In this document: in pieces, positions 55,816 through 64,000 of the stretch
How positions within the stretch are numbered: the first letter of the stretch is position 1
Layout: each line of letters starts with the position of its first letter
From: Laetiporus sulphureus 93-53
Taxonomy: Eukaryota; Basidiomycota; Agaricomycetes; Polyporales; Laetiporaceae
Length of the DNA stretch: 64,000 nucleotides
Direction of reading: 5' to 3'
Assembly: GCF_001632365.1 (NCBI RefSeq)
Contig: NW_024468521.1
Span: 571,684-635,683, forward strand
The notes under the pieces: model-generated
What the model was told of the DNA's origin: nothing
The model's input: the letters and a program-made list of their open reading frames with translations, nothing else
Database searches by the model: none
Translations under genes and position numbers: made by a program

Positions 55816-58080
55816 TCATGCCAGGTGAAGTCCAAGCATTCCGGTGAACTTCTTCACCTTCTGGCGAGTCAACACCTTGGTAAGAAGGTCAGCGACCATG
55901 TCGTTGGTCAGGCAATACAAGATGACGGTGCATTCCATATCGATAACCTCACGAATAAAATGATAGCGAATGTCGATGTGCTTCATTCGCGCATGAAGGA
56001 GTCCGCTCTGCGTGATCGCGATTGTGCTCTGATTGTCAGTGTGTAACGGTGTCGGTTCTGCCAGAGGCAAGGTGAGTTCTGCGAGAAGCGTGCATAGCCA
56101 CAACAGCTCATGTGATGCATCAGATGCGGCAATGTACTCCGCCTCCGTGGAAGACAGCGCAATGAGAGGCTGCTTGCGCGAAGACCAGCTAACGGCTCCC
56201 CCAGTATAGAGGAAGCTGTAGGCTGAGATTGAGTGACGATGGGCTTGCGAGGCCCTGTCGACATCGGTATAGCCTATAAGACCATCGGTTGTCGCACTGA
56301 ACGTCAAGGCCAGGTCGCGTGTGCCTTTAAGATAGTGCAGCATGCGTTTTGCGGCTTTCCAATGCACGGGTGCTGGGTCAGCCATGAAGCGCGCCAGAGT
56401 CGAAGTGGCGAATGCGATGTCAGGACGTGTGCCGATGGTGGCATACATAAGGCTCCCGACAAGCCTCGCATATGGCTTGCGAGCCATGTGCACACGATCT
56501 TCATCCATGAGCTCGATGCTGAAGAGGTTTACGTGGGAGTCCATCGGGACCATGAGTGCATAGGCATTGGTCATGCTGAAGCGATCGAGTATAGTGTCGA
56601 TATACGCAGCTTGCAAGAGCGAGATGGTGCGAGCAGTGCAGTCGTGGTGAATCTCAAAGCCTGAAAGCCAGTGCGCCTCGCCCAGGTCGACGATCTCAAA
56701 TCATGCAGCGAGCTCCCGCTTCAGATCAGTCATGGTGGCATCGTGTTGGTGATGAGCGTGCAGTCACCGACGTAGACAACAATGATGATGATGACCTTAG
56801 AAACAAAGGCGAAAAACACACCGTAGTCGTGTTTGCTGCGCTCTAGACCCAAGCCAGCAAACAGCTCACAGAGCTGAATATACCACTGTTGACCAGCCTG
56901 TTTGAGGCCGTACAGTGCCTTGAGGAGCCTCCAGACATAGTCTTCACATCTGGGAACCTCGAAACTGCACGGCTGCTTCATATAGATGGTCTCGTCGAGC
57001 TCGCTGTTCAGATATGCATTTTTGAAGTCGATCTGGTGGGCTTCCCAGTCGTTAGCAGCGACGAGCGCGAGTACGAGCCGTAGTGATGCAAGACTTGCTG
57101 TCGGCGATGCCGTCTGGTCGAAGTCAATGCCTGAGATCTGCGAGAATCCTTGCGTGCATAGGCATGCCTTGTACTTCGCGATATCGTTATTCTCGTCGCA
57201 TTTCCTGCGAAGCAACCATACCGATCTGACGACATGCACGTTCTCCGGCTTCTCGACTAGCTCGTAGGTTCCCATCACCTCTATCTTCACCAGCTCCTCC
57301 TGCATCGCCTCTTGCCATTGCTCGCATTCCAGCCCGGCCATCGCCTCTTGGTACAATGGAGTGTCACCAGCCATGGCTGCCAGAGCATAGAGGGTCTCCC
57401 CCTCATCATCGTACTCATCCTCTGGCTGATCCTGCACAAGCTTCATGTGCTTGAGAATGCTCCTCGGAACGCACTGTGTGCCACGTCCACCGGTGGTGCC
57501 AGTACCTGACTGTAAGTCACGTATCCATTGAGATGGTTGATGCACACATTTAGGATGTCCAGCTCCTGCCTCAGGCATGCTCTCTGGCTTGGTCGCCATG
57601 CTCTCTGGCTGTGGTGGCTCTGCGTTCACGTTCGTCAACTCATTTGGGATGGTTGCAGGCAGTTGAATGGCATTGGATGGCGCAATGGTCACGGCTGATG
57701 TGGAGGTCGATGGAGGTTGGAGTGAAGTGTCTGTAGGCACATTCTGGCTGCTTTTAGCCTTGTTCGGCTCCCCCTCGGGCTGAATGTTGACGGAGATGGG
57801 TGCGTTTTCCTCGACGAAAGGCACATCGTGTTTGACGGATACCTTGCGCTTGTCAGCACAGTACACGTGGTGGCCCTTGCTGTGCGCATCGAACCCAACC
57901 CAGTGGCCTGGATGCGACTTCGGATCGAGCTTTGAGGCTGCGTCAATGCGCACCCATACAGTGCATCCAAAATGTGGTAGGGGGTCGAGATGGGGTTTCT
58001 CGCTGGTAGCGCGTTCATGCAGGGTTGACCCGGGGGTGCTGTGCGTCGTCGTGCAGTTGCGAAGCCACACGGTGTGCATG
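55816..58080 (-). pseudogene. copia-2 reverse transcriptase and RNase H
   Basis: Frame 58079-56730: KLDPKSHPGHWVGFDAHSKG, QCVPRSILKHMKL, TYELVEKPENVHVVRSVWLL, QIDFKNAYLNSELDETIYMK and LLKALYGLKQAGQQW. The RT active site reads VVYVGDCTL: YVGD instead of YVDD (codon GGT, 56768-56766). After a frame change, frame 56616-55816 continues YIDTILDRFSMTNAY, RPDIAFATSTLARFMADP, YLKGTRDLALTF, LSSTEAEYIAAS, PLHTDNQSTIA and HIDIRYHFIREVID, ending MLGLHLA. RNase H motif SDADWA is TDVDRA. Confidence 0.85.
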
Positions 58081-58082
58081 GC

Positions 58083-59398
58083 GGACTCAGCTCATAGGAA
58101 TTTGGGGAGGTCCACATCGAAGAGTAGCGCATGGGAGTGCTCGGCAAGCATACGGTTAATGTGTTCGGCTTTGCCATTCTCCTGTGGGGAGTCATGCACG
58201 GTCCGGCAATGGTGCGTACCTTCACTCTTCAGGTAAGTCTGGAACTCTGTACTCATGTACTCCCCTCCATTAGCACTCTGCAGCTCCTTGATGGCCTTGA
58301 CACCTCGGTGAGTTTTTGTCCACGAGCTGTAGGCCTTGTAACAAGTGAGGACATCGCTTTTGCAGGCAATAGGGCAGATGATCACCTCGTCTGAGTAATC
58401 GTCTATAAAGGAGACGTAGTACTCCTTGCCTGCTAGGGACTTCACCAGCGCCTTCCTCCATATGTCCGTGTGCACACGCTGACCGTATGCAGTTACTTGC
58501 AGGCTCGAGTGCATCTTCGGGAATGACTCACGAGTCTGCTTCGCCTTTGTGCATGATTTGCAGAAATCGGTGGTCGAGTCCTCGAGTCGCACTCCGGTGA
58601 CGATATTGACCTCAACCATTTTCTTGAGGGCAGGGGCATGGGCATGTGCCATGTGACAGTGGAACTCAGTGAGTGACAGCATCATCGTCAACACTGTGTC
58701 CTTCGCGGGTGCTGATGGGATCGGCGATCCAGGTAGGGGGTACAGACTGTTGTGCTCGGCGGCTACAAACACAGTGGTACCTCGAGGGGAGACGACATGG
58801 CACCCGTCGTGCTCAAAATGGATGGTGTAGCCAGCCTTCATAGTGCAGCTGATAGAGATGAGAGTGAAGGGCATGGACGGCACGTAGAGGACGTCATGTA
58901 GCGTAAACTTCACGCTTCTTCCCTTGTGTACAGTATTGACGCAAATGTCACCTTCGCCTGTGGCATAGAAGATGCGTCCATCGGCTGAAGTGATCAGCTT
59001 GTGCTCGGTGTCCTGAAAGGTGATGAAATTTGAGCGTACTGGATCGAAGTGTCGGCCTGCACCTGAATCAAGGATTCGGGTGAGCTTCAGGAGCTTTGCT
59101 CCCTCGACCTTCGAGAAATCAGTTGCAATGGCGAATGTGAATGCCTCGTCATTGCCTGTTGTCACCGCATTCGCACTGGCTCCCCCTAAGCCCTTGTTGT
59201 GCTTTCTCTCCCAGTTCTTGCTCTGTGGCCCTTGGCCCTCTTTTCCGCCACCTTTTGTCCAGCAGTCCTCTTTCAGGTGGCCGGGCTTGCTGCAATTGTT
59301 GCATTTCTTCCTCACGTCCTTGTCGCCTGACCTCGTCATGAGCACAGAGTCATCAGCAGTGCTCTGTGACTCATCCAGAGCAAACTCATCGCGTGCGA
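58083..59398 (-). pseudogene. copia-2 zinc knuckle, protease and integrase
   Basis: CNNCSKPGHLKEDC knuckle (about 59280-59320); protease ILDSGAGRHFD; pre-integrase HCHMAHAHAPALKKM and CKSCTKAK; integrase RVHTDIW, FIDDYSDEVIICPI, LQSANGGEY and SPQENGKAEHINR. The second catalytic Asp of the DDE triad (S-D-NGGEY in the family) is Ala here (codon GCT, 58274-58272). The block ends at TGA 58094-58092 in LPKFL-stop-AES, where Trp (TGG) is expected. Confidence 0.8.
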
Positions 59399-60046
59399 CT
59401 AGTAGATCTGGTGTAAGAGTTCATCGGATGTGATGGTGAGAGTGGGAGTTGTGGTGGTGCCAGTAGCCTGCATGGAAGCCAGGTGAGCAGCGGAGAGGAT
59501 GGTGCATACAACAGGGTGATAAGACTTCAGAAGGCAGCTGATCATGAGCACGCGATATTGCTTGTCGTCAAGAATGCCGCCAGCTGTCATGAACTCGACC
59601 TTGAGCTTCTGGAGCCTATCTAGAATTGGTCGGGGGTCCTTCTCCTCAGTGCAGCGGAGAGCATGCATCCATCAGAGTAGTTCAGCCTGTACGAAGTCAC
59701 CATGGTTGTCGTACTCAGCTATGACCACCTTCCAAGCTCTGGACGCCTTCCTCTCGAGGATAATCCGGAGTTTCAGCATTTCCGGTAGCGTCTGGTATAG
59801 AAGCGTTTTGATCGCCTCATGTCCAGCGGCCCAAGTGTTGTACGCATCTGCGTATGCCTCGTCTGTGTCGGAATCCACCCCTGGAGCTGTGGGTGCAGTA
59901 GGCTGCTTGTCGCGGTCATCGAGATATCGCACCAGCTTTTTCGCCGTTACAGCGGACCTGAGTTGCTCCTTATAGAGCACCCAGTTCGATTCATCTTCTG
60001 CGAGGCGGGGGATCCTGACTGATGATTCGTGATTGCTGAGCGACAT
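59399..60046 (-). pseudogene. copia-2 gag
   Basis: ATG at 60046 (MSLSNHESSVRIPRLAEDES) or the upstream in-frame ATG at 60070. Typical copia gag: NWVLYKEQLRSAVTAKKLVR, YNTWAAGHEAIKTLLYQTL, ASRAWKVVIAEYDNHGDFVQ and LDRLQKLKVEFMTAGG. A TGA at 59674-59672 (AELL-stop-WMHALRC) replaces an expected CGA Arg codon. Near 59404 the frame changes before DEFALDESQS. Confidence 0.75.
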
Positions 60047-60061
60047 CTCATAGTGGCGGAT

Positions 60062-60074
60062 GGGGCTCATAACC
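60062..60074 (-). other. Primer-binding site of copia-2
   Basis: Immediately after the 5' LTR the minus strand reads GGTTATGAGCCCC. This is complementary to the anticodon arm of initiator tRNA-Met (GGGCTCATAACC), i.e. half-tRNA priming as known for Drosophila copia, and not complementary to a tRNA 3' CCA end. Confidence 0.65.
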
Positions 60075-60397
60075 TGTAGACGGATGGAAAATGAGTGGAA
60101 GGGAGGGCAGACGCTAGAGTCAAAGGGCTTCAGATCCTTGATGATAGAAGGACTGAATTAGTATGTACCTAGAGTCAACTACGGTACATCAGTACATAAG
60201 CTACTTTCATGTGGGACAGTATGAGTACTCACAGGGCTTCAGATGCTTGATGATAGAAGGACTGAAGCCCGCAGAACGAGTGAAGCGGGTGAAAAGTCTT
60301 ACGGGCGCTAATGCCCGATAAGTACGTAAAAGGAAATACTGATGATAAGTAGGAATATAAGTCAATACTTATCTTGGCTAGGCTTGATATTCCAACA
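60075..60397 (-). repeat. copia-2 LTR (5')
   Basis: 323 bp, minus strand TGTTGGAATATC ... TCTACA, with intact TG...CA ends. Should hold promoter and RNA start for copia-2. Same internal 32-bp direct repeat and hairpin as the other LTR. Confidence 0.9.
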
Positions 60398-60481
60398 GGA
60401 GTTGATCTTTTCCTTCCAATCGAGCCAGTTGTCTCGTCCTAGCTGCTGACTCTTGGGGAGTAATGGTAGCCGTTCAGCCAT
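60398..60481 (-). pseudogene. copia-1 gag start, severed by copia-2
   Basis: ATG at 60481 opens MAERLPLLPKSQQLGRDNWL then DWKEKIN and stops being readable at the copia-2 LTR. The 5-bp GGAGT at 60398-60402 (ACTCC on the coding strand) is repeated at 55481-55485, and joining there continues the gag frame. Upstream only 55-60 bp of leader remain before the hAT end. Confidence 0.8.
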
Positions 60482-60542
60482 GATGAGCAGCAAGACACTT
60501 CAAGTTCAGCAGCAGTAGAGACCCAGAAGCAGTAGTGTTGTT

Positions 60543-60680
60543 CAGGGCCGGGCTGGGCTTGAAAGCCCAGGGCCGGGCTGGGCTTGAGGGGGCTTGGGCT
60601 TGCATATTTCACAAGCCGGGCCTTCACTGGAGGGCCGGGTCAGGCTCAGGCCGGGCTTGGGCTCAGCCTCGGGCTTGTTA
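60543..60680. repeat. GGGCCGGGCTTG subterminal repeats of hAT
   Basis: At least six variants of GGGCCGGGC(T)/GGGCTTG within about 130 bp, in both orientations (AAGCCCAGGGCCGGGCTGGG; ACAAGCCGGGCCTTC). Likely transposase-binding subterminal repeats. Confidence 0.65.
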
Positions 60681-60785
60681 TATAGACACTCGCAGAAATG
60701 CATTTTTGCACTTCATAGAAAGAATATGAATCTAATTGAGTGATCTACACATCAACATCATCGTCTTCTACATCAGAATCCAGGT

Positions 60786-63700
60786 CTAGCACCAGATTTT
60801 CATCAATATCATCGCGTGAGGGTCATAGTTCTCTTCAGCAGCTTCTAACTCCTCCTCCGTGAAAGACGAAGGCCCAACATCATGAAAAAACAGGTTCTTA
60901 CGGTACGCACATTTGAGTGCCTGGAGGGCCTCAACAATGTCGCCCTTCAACCGGTTTCGTCGTTTAGTAATCGTGATGCCTGCGCTAGAGAAGGCCCATT
61001 CACTTGAGACCGAGGTTGCCATAATTGCAAGATAATCGCGTGCAAGCGAAGCCCATATAGGGAAGCGGTGTGCATTGAGCTGCACCGTTGCGTAAGTGGA
61101 GATCAGCAGAAGGCCTTCCGTACAAAAATATGTAGTACGTACCCCCCCACCAATGCACCATAGAGACCGTCTCTGGAATATCATCATCGAGCATTACATA
61201 CTTATTGAACTCCTTCTCCCACTCCTGTCCTGGATCTATGACAGTCTGGCTTGCACCTCTAGACGGCGTGGCATGAGTTTCCTCATCAGAGGACAGGTCA
61301 GCAAGCATGGAGCCCATGCGTCGAATAGACTTCGTCTTAAGTGACATTGCTTCGTTGGCAGGATTGGCAGCGCCGCAGACATCCGCATACCTCTCCTTGT
61401 ACTAGCATGACTTCATTAGTGGCTAGCAACATACGAAATAAGGAGTGACTTACAATTCGCCTGATAAGCAACATGGCTTCATCACGCAGAGACTTTGGCC
61501 AGCTCCTCTCAAAGAATGAGAATCATATACGAGGGTTTAAGACTAGGGCTATATGTCAGTACTCATTTGATTCATGTAAGTCACAAATGTACGTACTGAT
61601 TGAGAATACATACACGTCGTTGTCACCTGTCTTGTCATAATACTCGCTAATCTTGTCAAGCCCTGACTGTAATCCGGCTTCGAAATACTCATACTGGTCG
61701 TTTGAAGTTGCTCCGTCCAGCACGCGTGCAAATCTTCAAGCGCAGGTAAGGCGAGATGTAGTGCAGGTTCATGCTCAGATGAGAAACGCTGTTGGCAAGT
61801 GTCCGCACTCTGACATGGATGGACGGTCATGCAAAGTCTAAATATCACAGTGAGGGTGCTGAACATACCTGTAGAATGCGCTGAAACTTCTTGACGCGAT
61901 TCCATTCTTCAGCGCTGGGCAACAGTGAGTACAATTTTGCTGAGGTTGCGCGATCCTTGGCAGCGTGAGAGATTTCTGTAATGAACTTCTCGACGTGCTG
62001 TAAAGGCATGTCTTCAGTCAGCTATGAAGGCACACACAGAAGTCTATATTAAAAACCTGCCGTGCGAAGACTGTAGGCACGATTTAACATCATGTACGTC
62101 GATGACCAACGGACCTTCATATCGACTGTAAGAGCCTTGATGTCATTGAAGACAGCACCGGCTGTCACTTGAATATCATGAAAGCGCTGCTTGCACTGAC
62201 TTGAAGAGCGTTCCTGTGTGATGACGATCAGTATTACACTGGACGGTGAACGCTCAGCCTGGCTGCTTTATTCGTGCCTACCTTGACCGATATAGCACGA
62301 ATAAGTCCGACTTCATCACGCACAAGTGCGTTCATATCTGGTAAGTGCGCGTCGGGCTGGTGAGGATCATAGTGAGGAGATTTACTTTGCGCAGCTATCA
62401 CTGCTTAAGTAGCTAAGTTTATGATATGGGCGAGGCATCTGTAGGATAAATGTAATCAGTAGTGGCTCGAAGCTTTTGCATCAACAATACAGATACATAC
62501 CCGACGCGCCGCTGGTCTGCATCAAAATCTATGTGATTTTCTTTATTGACGACCCTGGCGAATTCTCTCATCATCGTTAAGTTGGGGCTCGCATTGTCGC
62601 ATGTCACCATGAATATCTGCAAGTCAATGAAGGCTCGTCATCAAGGCACACATGATTTCACATAGTATTAGATTAGCACTCACTCTTTCTGCTATCCCAA
62701 CGCGTTTGGCGACCTTATATAATGCTTGACCGAGACGTTTACCGTGATGTGAGCGATTCATCTGCACGAAACCGATGAGTGTGCCCTCTAACGTCCATGC
62801 ACTTGACACCTTCTCCTCGATCCAGTGGGCAGTTACAGCGAAATAGCCATCGATGTTGCTTGCTTGCCAAGCATCGCAGGTAAGTGATATCTTGCCAGAT
62901 ACAGTCAGTCTCTGAGGCATCAATGTAGGTCAAAAGGGTCTACACAGTAAGGATATACATACCGTCAGACGCCGCTTCAAGTCGCGTAAGTGTTGATGAA
63001 ATAAATTGATGATTTCACGCCGTGTGGTGGATCGTCTAGAGATCTTGATGACGCCCTTGGCACGTGAGGCAAGTTGGATCATCTTCTTGAATGCTGGGTG
63101 TTCGAGGGCACTGATGGGCTAGTAAACTTCATCAGTAAGTCGAATCAAACCTGTTCTTTTGAACAGCTCACCTGATCTGTCTCCACAAGCCATTGTATTG
63201 TGACAGCCCGGAACGCATCATCGGAATATGGAAGGACACGTTCGACAACATCTCCCATCTGAACGCATCCATCTAATGTGCCCTGTGTCTTATAGCCTTC
63301 AACAATGTTTGCCTTTCGGGCTGTTACGTCGTCCGGAAGCTTCGATTTGAAAGCTTCTTTCTGGCACCACTTGTAGTATCTGTGCTATATGTGCCATTAA
63401 TAAAGGCACAAAATCAGTGGAATGAGCATACCTTATGGTGACACTGCAAGTGCCGTCGCAGTGTTGTCACATTTGCAATGATGGTGTGCTCGCCAATGCG
63501 CGTTTTCCTGCAATAACGAGTCAAATCATATCAACAAAAGCAGTTATAATAACGCGTTAAACCTTACTTGCAAAGCCGACAATCACGAATGCGCTGCTTC
63601 TTGTCTGGTTTGGAAGGATGACGACGTTCTCGAGGGTCATCAAAAAATGCCTGTATATCAGCGGTCTCTTTGAGTCTTGTCTTCTTCTCACTCGGCTCCA

Positions 63701-63998
63701 CAATGTGGGCAAGATCTTTCAGGTGGCCTTCAGAATTGTAGACATCCTGATCCTTCTCGCTAGCGTTATTGAATATGTCGTCTGCAGTACAATGATAAGT
63801 GTCAGCTGCTGAATCATGCAATATGTACTTACCTGATCCTTTCTTCCATTTAAGTGGCCGAATCTCCTGATCTTCATCATCATCCCCCTCAACTTCAATC
63901 ACCGCCGCTGTTGGTCTTGGAGAGCGAGGGCGAATGGTACCTATAATGGTGTGTCTTTCAGCATTGTTCTCATCTGTGAGTCGAGCGCTGGGTTTTGG
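60786..63998 (-). CDS. hAT transposase (5' end beyond window)
   Basis: Cut-and-paste transposase. The N-terminal acidic part starts outside the window (PKPSARLTDENNAERHTIIG, GDDDEDQEIRPLKWKKGSGK). A BED-like zinc finger is split by an intron: RIRDCRLCK, then LRRHLQCHHK. RNase H core blocks: GKISLTCDAWQASNIDGYFA (first Asp), FMVTCDNASPNLTM, AHIINLATQAVIAAQ and KVRWSSTYMMLNRAYSL. The C-terminal dimerisation domain is FPIWASLARDYLAIMATSVS, then SEWAFSSAGITITKRRNRLK. Ends DPHAMILMKIWC, TAG at 60786. About ten introns. SSEWAF has Trp where most hAT proteins have Arg (SSERAFS). No stop was found in the blocks read, but not every exon was resolved, so activity is open. Confidence 0.75.
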
Positions 63999-64000
63999 CA

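Larger units (their letters stand above)
55486..60397 (-). mobile_element. Ty1/copia retrotransposon copia-2, complete with LTRs
   Basis: 4.9 kb, two 323-bp LTRs, target duplication GGAGT on both sides (55481-55485 and 60398-60402), PBS and PPT in place. Minus-strand gene order is gag, protease, integrase, RT, RNase H. Inserted in the gag gene of copia-1. Coding capacity is destroyed by stops, a frame change and two active-site substitutions (see parts). Confidence 0.9.
50926..60542 (-). mobile_element. Ty1/copia retrotransposon copia-1, split by insertion
   Basis: Order on the minus strand: gag start (60481 to 60398), interrupted by copia-2 (60397-55486), then rest of gag and protease (55485 to about 54299), integrase, reverse transcriptase, RNase H (to 51305), PPT and LTR. 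The 5' leader is cut at 60542 by the hAT element, so the 5' LTR must lie beyond position 64000. Confidence 0.8.
60543..64000 (-). mobile_element. hAT-family DNA transposon, right end outside window
   Basis: The left end reads CAGGGCCGGGCTGGGCTTGA (60543), a hAT-like terminus with GC-rich subterminal repeats to about 60675. GTGTTGTT (60535-60542) is the expected 8-bp target duplication if this end is right. The transposase is read on the minus strand. The element interrupts the copia-1 leader 60 bp upstream of its gag ATG. Confidence 0.7.

Noticed and set aside
60543..60680. GGGCCGGGCTTG cluster as a simple minisatellite
   Set aside because: Its position next to the hAT transposase 3' end, a CAGGGCC start and mixed orientation fit hAT subterminal repeats better.
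1..64000. CRISPR arrays, bacterial operons, riboswitches
   Set aside because: The DNA is clearly fungal, with spliced genes; no regularly spaced short repeats with unique spacers were seen.

Overview
This is eukaryotic, filamentous-fungal DNA. Genes are split by many 47-70 bp GT-AG introns. The gene content (DUF6534 seven-helix proteins, a DUF6698 protein, a Plavaka-type transposon, multi-copy trypsin-like ORFs, BTB and F-box families) points to a basidiomycete of the class Agaricomycetes. I do not assign a genus. There are no bacterial-style operons and I saw no convincing RNA gene.

Layout. 0.3-1.2 kb: decayed coiled-coil gene. 2-8.4 kb: tandem pair of aldo/keto reductase genes on the minus strand (1998-3396 looks functional, 7122-8426 is a pseudogene), with a frameshifted F-box gene and an aminoglycoside-phosphotransferase-fold kinase between them. 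8.9-12.2 kb: complete plasma-membrane H+-ATPase gene (pma1; five exons that sum to exactly 1000 codons plus stop). 12.3-19.7 kb: gene-poor stretch. 19.8-23.4 kb: SGNH/GDSL esterase and the first DUF6534 gene. 24.6-41.4 kb: an accessory block built by segmental duplication of a module (small H...C-type protein, DUF6534 membrane protein, P450). One module has a complete DUF6534 gene and a complete P450; the other has a complete DUF6534 gene and only P450 scraps. Broken BTB genes, a trypsin-like protease bracketed by a repeat, and a second kinase lie in the same block.

41.6-50.0 kb: an apparent Plavaka/CACTA-type DNA transposon. Its transposase is riddled with stops. Between the left end and the transposase it carries two genes in divergent orientation, a DUF6698 protein and an unrecognised 221-aa protein with a cysteine-rich tail, and these look open. 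This is the best candidate in the window for something not described before.

50.9-64 kb: a transposon nest. A Ty1/copia element (copia-1, minus strand) sits in a dispersed repeat. A second copia element (copia-2) with 323-bp LTRs and a 5-bp target duplication (GGAGT) is inserted in copia-1's gag. A hAT element that runs off the window end interrupts the copia-1 leader. Recurrent CGA-to-TGA stops in these elements look like deamination of methylated CpG, so this arm appears silenced and decaying while flanking host genes stay open.
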